A DNA stretch of 50,205 bases, from the NCBI GenBank assembly GCA_947459635.1, contig CANHEA010000010.1:1-50205 (forward strand), in the 5' to 3' direction. Within the stretch, counting starts at the first letter, position 1. Each line of letters opens with the position of its first letter. This document shows positions 32,112-39,154 of this stretch, piece after piece. This DNA comes from Flavobacteriaceae bacterium (GTDB lineage Bacteria; Bacteroidota; Bacteroidia; Flavobacteriales; Flavobacteriaceae). The position numbers and the translations under genes are program-made. The notes under the pieces are model-generated. The model saw nothing but the letters and a program-made list of their open reading frames with translations, made no database searches and was not told the DNA's origin.

Positions 32112-33538
32112 TGAAAGTGAATTATAAATCTTCTTTACAACATCCTATTTTTGAATTTGTTTCAAGAGCTTCTCGTGAACTTAACATTGAAAGTTACGTG
32201 ATTGGTGGCTTTGTTCGTGACTATATTTTACAACGCGATTTCAAAAAAGATATAGATATTGTTGCCATCGGTAGCGGCATTGAACTGGCGTTAAAAGTAT
32301 CTGAACTGCTTCCTAAAAAACCAAAGGTTCAGGTTTTCAAGAACTACGGAACAGCCATGTTGCGCTACGAGGATACCGACATAGAATTTGTTGGTGCTAG
32401 AAAAGAAAGTTACCACTTTGAAAGCAGAAATCCAGTCGTAGAAAACGGCACATTAGAAGATGATCAAAACCGACGAGATTTTACTATAAATGCACTAGCA
32501 TTATCTTTAAATTCAGAAACTTACGGCAACTTACTTGATCCATTCAATGGCTTTTTGGATTTGCAAAACAAAACCATAAAAACACCGCTTGATCCCGATA
32601 TTACCTTTTCGGATGATCCGCTACGGATGCTGCGCGCGATACGATTTGCGAATCAATTGGGATTTGAAATTGAAGCGGAATCTTTAGCGTCCATTGAAAG
32701 AAACAAAGAAAGAATCAAGATTATTTCTGGTGAGAGAATCGTAGAGGAATTGAATAAAATCTTGAGTACGGATAAGCCCTCCGCTGGATTTCTATTGTTG
32801 TATAAAACAGGATTACTGTCGATTATTTTACCTGAATTAACTTCCCTAAATCAGGTCGAAGAAATTGAAGGTCAAACACACAAAAATAATTTTTACCATA
32901 CACTTGAAGTCGTTGATAACATCTGCAAAAACACGGAAGACGTTTGGTTGCGTTGGGCGGCTTTATTGCACGACATTGGGAAAGCGCCAACAAAACGCTT
33001 CGATAAGAAATTGGGTTGGACCTTTCATGGACATGAATTTTTGGGCGGTAAAATGGTAAAGAAACTATTCGAGCGACTGCACATGCCATTGAATCAAAAG
33101 CTAAAATTTGTGCAGAAAATGGTGGTTATGAGTTCAAGACCGATTGTTTTATCTCAAGACGCCGTAACCGACTCTGCCGTGAGACGATTAATCTTTGATG
33201 CCGGCGAAGATGTAGAAGACTTAATGACTTTGTGCGAAGCCGACATTACGACCAAAAATCCACAGAAATTTAAAAAGTATCATGCCAATTTTGAATTGGT
33301 TAGAAAGAAAATTGTTGAAGTAGAAGAACGCGACCATATTCGCAAATTTCAACCACCAATTACAGGCGAAGAGATTATGGCTTTATTCAATTTGAAACCT
33401 TCGAGAGAGATTGGCGTTTTGAAAGAAGCTATTAAAGAAGCGATACTCGAAGGAGAAATCCCAAATGATTATGACGCTGCGTACGCTTTTATGCTCAACA
33501 AAGCACAAAAAATTGGCTTGAAGATTAACGATTGTTAA
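32111..33538 (+). CDS. cca: tRNA CCA-adding enzyme, class II with HD domain
   Basis: A 475-aa nucleotidyltransferase/HD fusion that adds or repairs the 3' CCA of tRNA. Motif A is [12 protein letters not shown] with [11 protein letters not shown] (metal-binding DxD). Then [20 protein letters not shown], and [20 protein letters not shown] of the class II family. The HD domain [13 protein letters not shown] lies near residue 290. This matches the CCA tRNA nucleotidyltransferase family of Bacteroidota. It starts inside the stop codon of tsaC, giving a two-gene tRNA-maturation operon. An 8-bp inverted repeat follows the stop. Confidence 0.93.
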   Translation: MKVNYKSSLQHPIFEFVSRASRELNIESYVIGGFVRDYILQRDFKKDIDIVAIGSGIELALKVSELLPKKPKVQVFKNYGTAMLRYEDTDIEFVGARKESYHFESRNPVVENGTLEDDQNRRDFTINALALSLNSETYGNLLDPFNGFLDLQNKTIKTPLDPDITFSDDPLRMLRAIRFANQLGFEIEAESLASIERNKERIKIISGERIVEELNKILSTDKPSAGFLLLYKTGLLSIILPELTSLNQVEEIEGQTHKNNFYHTLEVVDNICKNTEDVWLRWAALLHDIGKAPTKRFDKKLGWTFHGHEFLGGKMVKKLFERLHMPLNQKLKFVQKMVVMSSRPIVLSQDAVTDSAVRRLIFDAGEDVEDLMTLCEADITTKNPQKFKKYHANFELVRKKIVEVEERDHIRKFQPPITGEEIMALFNLKPSREIGVLKEAIKEAILEGEIPNDYDAAYAFMLNKAQKIGLKINDC

Positions 33539-33547
33539 GTAAAATAA

Positions 33548-33579
33548 TTTCCGTTTTTAAGTTAAATTCGCAACGGAAA
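33548..33579. repeat. Inverted repeat after cca
   Basis: TTTCCGTT (33548-33555) and AACGGAAA (33572-33579) are exact reverse complements around a 16-base loop. No T-tract follows, so termination is only possible. Confidence 0.4.
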
Positions 33580-33591
33580 AACGATATTCCA

Positions 33592-33703
33592 TAGCCCCGA
33601 TAGCAGTAGAAATCCTTTTTTGTTTTTCTCGAAAGCCCCTCGACTGCGCTCGGGGTGACAAAAACAAAAAAGATTGGAACGGATAGCGGGATTAAGCTCC
33701 TAA
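33592..33703 (+). ncRNA. Structured element, copy 2 (Flavo-1-like), just before the haem A synthase gene
   Basis: A 112-base element with the same ends as the copy at 2207 (TAGCCCCGATAG and AGCTCCTAA). The outer pairing AGC/CCCG with CGGG/GCT is conserved. The inner stem here is longer, CTTTTTTGTTTTT pairing with AAAAACAAAAAAG, and it is capped by a second hairpin whose arms contain CCC(T)CGA and TCGGGG. It ends two bases before the ATG at 33706, so it forms the whole leader if transcribed with that gene. No Shine-Dalgarno-like sequence is present between it and the start. Confidence 0.62.
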
Positions 33704-33705
33704 AA

Positions 33706-34728
33706 ATGAAGAAAGAAAATAAATCTATCATTATTTGGTTACTCACCGGCTGCCTTTTGGTGTTTGTGATGGTTATTGTCGGCGGTATTACGAGGCTGAC
33801 GAATTCTGGCTTGTCGATGACGGACTGGCATTTGGTGACTGACACCTTTCCGCCATTGACGGAAGCGAAGTGGCAAGAGACGTTTGATCGATACAAACAA
33901 TTTCCTGAATATCAAAAGATCAATATTCACAACGATTTTACCTTGTCGGATTATAAATTTATTTACTTCTGGGAATGGTTTCACCGGTTTATAGGCCGCA
34001 TCATTGGCTTGGTTTTTATCGTTCCGTTCTTTTATTTCTTGGCTCGAAAAAAATTGGATAAATCGACGATTAGAAAATGCATTGTTTTACTCGCGATGGG
34101 CGGTTTTCAAGGTTTCTTGGGTTGGTTTATGGTGAAAAGCGGTTTGATAGACAATCCTGATGTGAGTCACTTTCGATTGTCGCTGCATTTGACCTTTGCC
34201 TTTATCACGTTTGCGTATACGTTGTGGGTTGCTTTGGACCTGATCTATCCGACTAAAGTAGAAGTCATACTTCCATTAAAAAAACTAGCACGAATTGCGT
34301 TGGTTTTTCTGCTCATTCAAATTATCTACGGTGGCTTTGTCGCGGGTTTAAATGCGGGACTGATTCACAATCATTGGCCGATGATGAGCGATGGACAGTG
34401 GATGCACGAAAGTGTCGTACTCGAGAAAAACTCTTGGCTCTTGCGTTTGACGGAAGGAAAAAGTGGCGTTCAATTTGTGCACCGAACTATGGCTTACGTT
34501 GTCGTAGGATTGATTTTGTTCTTGTATTATAAAAGTAGAAATTTTACGCTTTCCGCACAGCAGCAAAATGGGCTAAATACACTTGTTGTAATTGTTTTTT
34601 TACAGTTTACTTTAGGCGTTTTTACGCTCTTATGCGGCGTTCCCATGTGGTTGGGATTGACGCACCAGGTGGTTGCTTTTCTGTTATTAGCCACAATGAC
34701 GTATACCTTACATCGATTATCAAAATAA
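33706..34728 (+). CDS. ctaA: Haem A synthase (COX15/CtaA)
   Basis: An integral membrane enzyme that oxidises the C8 methyl of haem O to a formyl group, giving haem A for aa3-type oxidases. It is 340 aa with eight predicted membrane helices. The N-terminal GGITRLTNSGLSMTDWH signature (26-42) and the haem-ligand His93 in EWFHRFIGR are visible, as are HQVVAF and VHRTMAY near the C-terminus. The start is ATG 33706 (MKKENKSIII). A GTG extension to 33655 would be read through the structured element and is rejected. It sits apart from the cbb3 cluster, which needs no haem A. Confidence 0.88.
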   Translation: MKKENKSIIIWLLTGCLLVFVMVIVGGITRLTNSGLSMTDWHLVTDTFPPLTEAKWQETFDRYKQFPEYQKINIHNDFTLSDYKFIYFWEWFHRFIGRIIGLVFIVPFFYFLARKKLDKSTIRKCIVLLAMGGFQGFLGWFMVKSGLIDNPDVSHFRLSLHLTFAFITFAYTLWVALDLIYPTKVEVILPLKKLARIALVFLLIQIIYGGFVAGLNAGLIHNHWPMMSDGQWMHESVVLEKNSWLLRLTEGKSGVQFVHRTMAYVVVGLILFLYYKSRNFTLSAQQQNGLNTLVVIVFLQFTLGVFTLLCGVPMWLGLTHQVVAFLLLATMTYTLHRLSK

Positions 34729-34768
34729 AACCTGACTATATTGTCGCAGTACCATTGAGTACATTTTA

Positions 34769-35542
34769 ATGTCAAAACTTACCGCTCAAGACCAGTTTCT
34801 TGATTTATCGGATTACGGAAGACCTTTTGGAAAATTTCTCGCTAATCAATTGAAGAACACCCGCTTTACTCCTGTTCATGTTACTTTGCTTTTTGGTCTA
34901 TCTGGATTGATTGCCATCTATTGTATCTTAACGCAGCACTACTATTGGGCTGGTTTCTTTATCATTCTAAAATCGGGGATTGACGCTGCCGATGGCGAAT
35001 TGGCGCGACTGAAGAAAACACCTTCCTACTTCGGTCGATACTTGGATAGTGTGTTTGATATTTTTCTGAACTTGATGCTATTGATGGCCATTTGCTTTAT
35101 GACGAAATCTAGTATTTTGATAGCATTGCTGGCGTTTATCGGCATTCAGTTACAAGGTACTTTATATAATTATTACTATGTGATATTGCGAACGCGCTCC
35201 GTTGGCGGCGATGCTACTAGTAAGATTTTTGAATATAAAACACCTACTGCTTTGCCAGGAGAAAGTCAACAATCGGTCGATATTTTGTTTAAAATTTACA
35301 GTATTGTTTATGGTGGATTTGACAAAGTGATTCACCTTTTAGATTCCAATGCGTACAAAGTAAAAACCTTTCCGAATTGGTTTATGACATTGCTATCGCT
35401 TTACGGATTGGGTTTTCAGTTGTTGATTATTGCGTTGCTGTTGGCGATGAATTGGATTGACTTCATTCTGTCATTCTTTGTTTATTACACGGTATTTGTC
35501 GCAGTCTTAATTGGCATCCGAAAAACATTTTTGAAGTCGTAA
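34769..35542 (+). CDS. CDP-alcohol phosphatidyltransferase family protein
   Basis: A 257-aa membrane protein with the CDP-alcohol phosphotransferase motif D-x2-DG-x2-AR-x8-G-x3-D-x3-D (DAADGELARLKK through FGRYLDSVFD, residues about 72-95) and about six membrane helices. The enzyme moves a phosphoalcohol from a CDP-lipid or CDP-alcohol to a second alcohol. Which phospholipid or polyol is made cannot be read from the sequence. It follows the haem A synthase gene after 40 bases on the same strand. Confidence 0.83.
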   Translation: MSKLTAQDQFLDLSDYGRPFGKFLANQLKNTRFTPVHVTLLFGLSGLIAIYCILTQHYYWAGFFIILKSGIDAADGELARLKKTPSYFGRYLDSVFDIFLNLMLLMAICFMTKSSILIALLAFIGIQLQGTLYNYYYVILRTRSVGGDATSKIFEYKTPTALPGESQQSVDILFKIYSIVYGGFDKVIHLLDSNAYKVKTFPNWFMTLLSLYGLGFQLLIIALLLAMNWIDFILSFFVYYTVFVAVLIGIRKTFLKS

Positions 35543-35635
35543 AACAACAATAGAAATAATCTATACCGAACACTTAAATAACTACAGTCAAGTGTTTTAA
35601 AAAACTTTACTTGATTGTATTAATAAAGTGAAAAA

Positions 35636-36391
35636 TCAACCAAGCCAGCTCTTAAAATCAGCCACTTTTTCACGACTTACGATGACTTCATCTTCTTTGT
35701 ATGAAGGTAAAATTACTTTCAAACGCGAGTTACTATGCAGTTGAATTTCTTTGATTCCCTTCATTGGAATAATAAATTTTCGGCTTACTCTAAAGAAATT
35801 TTGTGGATCAAGTTCAGTTTCCAACTGCTCCAAAGTGGCATCTAAAAGATAGTTTCGATTATCAAATGTATGCAAATAAGTTCCTTTGTTTTCGCTGAAA
35901 AAACATTCGACTTCATCGATATTGATCATCTTGAGTTGTTGCCCCATCTTGATGGTAAAACGCTTCTTAAATGATTTTTCAAGTGGATTCACCAACATCC
36001 TCTTTATCATGTCAAAATCGAGAGAAAGATTGGGAGAGCTACTAGTTCTTTGTTTGAATTTATTGATAGCTGTTGCTAAATCATCTTCGTCGATGGGTTT
36101 CAACAAATAGTCGATGCTATTCAGCTTAAAGGCACGTAGCGCATATTCATCATATGCAGTAGTAAAGATCACGGCACTTGATATTTCTATGCTTTCAAAA
36201 ATTTCAAACGACAGGCCGTCAGACAATTGAATATCCAAGAAAATCAAATCAGGATGCGAGTTCTCTTGAAACCATGCAATAGATTCTTCTACCGAATGTA
36301 ACAAGGTTGATATTGACAAACCCAATTTTTCTACTTTGCGTTGGAGTAATCGGGCTGCAGGCTTCTCGTCTTCTATGATGATGATATTCAT
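35636..36391 (-). CDS. LytTR-family response regulator
   Basis: A 251-aa two-component response regulator: receiver domain (about 1-120) with acidic Glu7-Asp8 and phospho-acceptor Asp53 (FLDIQLSDG), the DYLLKP Lys motif, then a LytTR DNA-binding domain (about 145-251) with the FFRVSRKFIIPMKGI segment. It binds DNA repeats as a dimer upstream of target genes. It is the last gene of a run starting at 39038 that also encodes its likely kinase, two 2TM proteins and a secreted TPR protein. Target genes are unknown, though the TonB receptor nearby is a candidate. Confidence 0.92.
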   Translation of the reverse strand: MNIIIIEDEKPAARLLQRKVEKLGLSISTLLHSVEESIAWFQENSHPDLIFLDIQLSDGLSFEIFESIEISSAVIFTTAYDEYALRAFKLNSIDYLLKPIDEDDLATAINKFKQRTSSSPNLSLDFDMIKRMLVNPLEKSFKKRFTIKMGQQLKMINIDEVECFFSENKGTYLHTFDNRNYLLDATLEQLETELDPQNFFRVSRKFIIPMKGIKEIQLHSNSRLKVILPSYKEDEVIVSREKVADFKSWLG

Positions 36392-36438
36392 GTTTAGGCT
36401 TTCTTAAATTGTTTTCTTTGTTTAAAGCGAAAGGTTGC

Positions 36439-36747
36439 TTATTCCCATTTGTTGCTTTTCTCCTTTTCCATCAATTCCTTAATTTTTCTTTCTTCCCAGT
36501 CTTTTGTAAGTACAATCGATGGCGCAAAAACACCAAGTCCATGTGCAAGCAATCCAACACCCCAACATAAAAAAGTAGAAAAAACTCCAAACTGAAAAAA
36601 GCTTTCCTTGGGCTCCAATCCTTGGTAATTGACAATTAGAATCATGCTATTAATTACAATAAAAACAACCAAATGCGTATAAAACCCTCTTACTTCCTTA
36701 ACTCTTTTAAGTGCTTTTTGATATCGAATTTCGTCTAAATTTTCCAT
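36439..36747 (-). CDS. 2TM-domain protein
   Basis: A 102-aa protein of the 2TM family: an N-terminal amphipathic segment (YQKALKRVKEVRGFYTHL), two membrane helices (about 25-42 and 55-75), a CWGVGLLAHG motif, and a WEERKIKELMEKE tail. The gene sits between the 2TM gene at 36750 and the response regulator. The same module is fused to the kinase at 37049 and repeated at 36750, so the operon has three copies. The role is unknown; a membrane-signalling partner of the kinase is inferred from context. Confidence 0.82.
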   Translation of the reverse strand: MENLDEIRYQKALKRVKEVRGFYTHLVVFIVINSMILIVNYQGLEPKESFFQFGVFSTFLCWGVGLLAHGLGVFAPSIVLTKDWEERKIKELMEKEKSNKWE

Positions 36748-36749
36748 AA

Positions 36750-37046
36750 CTATTGAAATTTATTTTTATTTTTGTCTTCTTCCATGAACTGTCTAATTTT
36801 TCTTTCTTCCCACTCTTTATTTAGAAACGGAAACCAATTAAATACCCGCATGGCGTGAAATAAGAGTCCAATTCCCCAACAGATTAGCGTCCATAAAAAC
36901 CACAAATATTCTGGGCTATACTTTAGATTAATATAAATCAAAATCGCAATCACAATAATGTATGAAGACAAGTGACTGTAGAAGCCTTTAATTTCTTTGA
37001 CTTGCGCTTTTGCTTTTTGATATTTTTCGTATTCTGATGGTTCCAT
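36750..37046 (-). CDS. 2TM-domain protein
   Basis: A 98-aa member of the 2TM family, with EYEKYQKAKAQVKEIKGFYSHL, two membrane helices and CWGIGLLFHAM, then EWEERKIRQFMEED. It ends 2 bases from its paralogue at 36439. The start is taken as ATG 37046 (MEPSEYEKY), 2 bases after the kinase stop codon. The frame from 37058 (MELVMEPS) would overlap the kinase gene by 10 bases and is possible. Confidence 0.8.
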   Translation of the reverse strand: MEPSEYEKYQKAKAQVKEIKGFYSHLSSYIIVIAILIYINLKYSPEYLWFLWTLICWGIGLLFHAMRVFNWFPFLNKEWEERKIRQFMEEDKNKNKFQ

Positions 37047-37048
37047 GA

Positions 37049-38395
37049 CTAATTCCATTTTGTGTTAGACGAATTTTCCTTATCTAATATTTGTTTGATT
37101 TTCTTGTCTTCCCAAGATTTTCCGTAGCCAAACGTATCAAAGGCATGAAAGCTAACGCCCATTCCCCATCCCATCATCGGGAACCAAAACCACTGAAAAC
37201 CGCCAATGGTCACATTGATAATGATTAGAATCGGAATGACGCAACAGTAAGAAAGCAAATTGCCATAAAAGCCTTTCAACTTCTCTACACGTTCCTTTGC
37301 TTTCAGATAAGCTGTATTTTCATTAAAAATAGATTGTGTTTCCATAGTTACTATTTGTTTAGTTAAAATTGGAATTTTGATTTTGAAGAATTCGACGCCT
37401 TCTTCTATGAGCACTTTTCTTTCTGAAATTATCGCATAACGATCGACTATATTCTGAAGTCCAACGCCGCGTCGATCTTGCAACACTTCTTTCTTTTGAA
37501 GATTGTTTTCTACGATGAGATAATTGTCTTCCAAATATATTTTGATATGCAAAGGCTTTTGTTCACTTACTACATTGTGCTTGATCGTATTTTCTAGCAA
37601 AAGTTGCAACGACAATGGTACTACTTTCGCTTCCGGAAAATCATAATTCTCGGGCAATTCGTAACTGATGCTATTCTCAAAACGCATCTTCAATAAATTC
37701 ATATACGTTTTCGCAAAAGCCAATTCCTCCTCTAGCGGAACCAATTCCTTATCTTTTTGTTCAAGAACGTAGCGATATATTTTGGAAAGCGACGTCGTAA
37801 ATCGTTGTGCGTTTTCTGGATTTTCTTCTATCAATGAACTCAAGACATTCAAACTATTGAATAAAAAATGAGGATCAATCTGATTCTTTAAACTCTCAAA
37901 CTGCGCATTGGCGGTTCTAGCAATTACTTTCTGTTCTTTGACTTTATTCTCGTTATATGCTTTATAAAAATAAAAGGCATGAAACGCCAATGTGACAATA
38001 AAAGTGATGACGGTAGCGACCAAATAGTTAGCTGGAGATTCTCTTTGAATAAATTGGTTGAATGCACTGCCTTCGACAACTACATCTTCGAAAATTCTCA
38101 GCAAGAAGATAATCACCAAGGAAATCAGAAACGATGACAGAAAGCCTATAATCAATCGCTTTTTTGTAAATCGATCATCGACGAATATCGAATCTAAATA
38201 AACAAACAAACCTGCATTGACAGTATACAAAGACATAGAATACAGCATCGTATAACCAAAGCTAATTGCCAATCTCGTATCAAAGCTAACAGCGTTTCCC
38301 GTGATTACTCTGATGATAAACAGCACGATAAAGATAAGCAGCGAAATAAATATTCCTCTTGGGAGTTCCCGAATCAAACTTTTGGCTATTCTCAT
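37049..38395 (-). CDS. LytS-type histidine kinase with C-terminal 2TM module
   Basis: A sensor kinase of 448 aa from ATG 38395 (MRIAKSLIRELPRG); the TTG-initiated extension to 38440 overlaps the upstream gene by 32 bases and is not preferred. About four N-terminal membrane helices (1-145) are followed by the His_kinase domain with the phospho-acceptor DPHFLFNSLN (His near 175) and an HATPase domain (LLLENTIKHN, GVGLQNIVDRY). After the ATPase domain comes a third 2TM module (KAKERVEKLKGFYGNL...WGMGVSFHA...WEDKKIKQIL). The kinase is the likely partner of the LytTR regulator at 35636. Confidence 0.88.
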   Translation of the reverse strand: MRIAKSLIRELPRGIFISLLIFIVLFIIRVITGNAVSFDTRLAISFGYTMLYSMSLYTVNAGLFVYLDSIFVDDRFTKKRLIIGFLSSFLISLVIIFLLRIFEDVVVEGSAFNQFIQRESPANYLVATVITFIVTLAFHAFYFYKAYNENKVKEQKVIARTANAQFESLKNQIDPHFLFNSLNVLSSLIEENPENAQRFTTSLSKIYRYVLEQKDKELVPLEEELAFAKTYMNLLKMRFENSISYELPENYDFPEAKVVPLSLQLLLENTIKHNVVSEQKPLHIKIYLEDNYLIVENNLQKKEVLQDRRGVGLQNIVDRYAIISERKVLIEEGVEFFKIKIPILTKQIVTMETQSIFNENTAYLKAKERVEKLKGFYGNLLSYCCVIPILIIINVTIGGFQWFWFPMMGWGMGVSFHAFDTFGYGKSWEDKKIKQILDKENSSNTKWN

Positions 38396-38408
38396 AGGTA
38401 GACTTTTC

Positions 38409-39038
38409 TTATTGTTTTTTACATTCTTTCTGAGCTTCAAGCGCTCTATCTAAGCCCCACTTTGGCGAAAATGGTGTCTCTGGTTTGAATTTGGCAAATA
38501 AGTCGATAGATCTATCTATTTCCGCACACATCGGCTTAGTATCCGTTCCGAAGTACTTAGCGCCGCCGATTTCGTATTCCGCTTTTCCAAAAACAGCTCT
38601 TGGGTTTTCCGGAGCGATGGATAAAGCTTTTCCATACGTTTCCATTATCTTCCCTGACAATTTCATTCCGTTGGTCATCGGATCATAAACCACCCAACCT
38701 GTATCGATCATCGCTTGCATCACCAATAATTCCGCATTGTTCGGATCTTTGACCATCTCTATATCTAATGCGTTTTGCGCTTTATTCAACAACGCACTCA
38801 CTTTTTCTTTATCTCGCGTCTGAAAGGATGAAGTCGTATTGACTAAAGCCACATAGTAATTCGGAAGCCAATTGTTTTTCTCGGCTGAGGCAATTCGTTC
38901 AAAGTAGTCGGAAGCTTCTGTAGCTTTGCCTTCTCCCCACAATTGCATGGCTTTTCCCATACCTTCTTCAAATCGACCTTGTTGTGCTTGCGTCAAGCTT
39001 GTCATAATAAATGCTGCAAATAAGATTAGTTTTTTCAT
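38409..39038 (-). CDS. Secreted TPR-type protein of the kinase operon
   Basis: A 209-aa protein with a signal peptide (MKKLILFAAFIMTSLTQAQQ, cleavage after about Ala18). The mature part is alpha-helical and contains TPR-like units (GRFEEGMGKAMQLW, AMQLWGEGKATEASDYF, PENPRAVFGKAEYEIG). Two Cys residues near the C-terminus are single. It is likely a periplasmic or surface-exposed partner of the sensor kinase. It has a strong promoter and its stop codon lies 13 bases before the kinase start. Confidence 0.78.
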   Translation of the reverse strand: MKKLILFAAFIMTSLTQAQQGRFEEGMGKAMQLWGEGKATEASDYFERIASAEKNNWLPNYYVALVNTTSSFQTRDKEKVSALLNKAQNALDIEMVKDPNNAELLVMQAMIDTGWVVYDPMTNGMKLSGKIMETYGKALSIAPENPRAVFGKAEYEIGGAKYFGTDTKPMCAEIDRSIDLFAKFKPETPFSPKWGLDRALEAQKECKKQ

Positions 39039-39076
39039 GATATTTTAATTTAATTAATGAATTGAAATTTATAGTA

Positions 39077-39107
39077 CAAATCTAAGTTCCTGTGCGTTCT
39101 TGTTCAA
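39077..39107 (-). promoter_or_regulatory. Promoter of the TPR-kinase-2TM-regulator operon
   Basis: On the minus strand TTG (39105-39107), a 20-base spacer and TAGATTTG (39077-39084), matching TTG-N19/20-TAnnTTTG. Predicted start near 39073, 35 bases before the ATG at 39038. Confidence 0.65.
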
Positions 39108-39154
39108 CTTAAACTTACTGAATTGTTGTTATTTACGGATGAATTGTATGCGTT

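Noticed and set aside
33629..33659. Small hairpin containing CTCGACTGCGCTCGGGG considered as a mobile element end
   Set aside because: It has no target duplication or transposase nearby and is part of the structured element's apical region.
33655..33705. GTG-started extension of haem A synthase
   Set aside because: It would place the start inside the structured element; the family N-terminus begins at ATG 33706.
35553..35590. Possible terminator hairpin ACACTT...AAGTGT between the phosphatidyltransferase gene and the response regulator
   Set aside because: Only a 6-bp stem with a 14-base loop; too weak to call.
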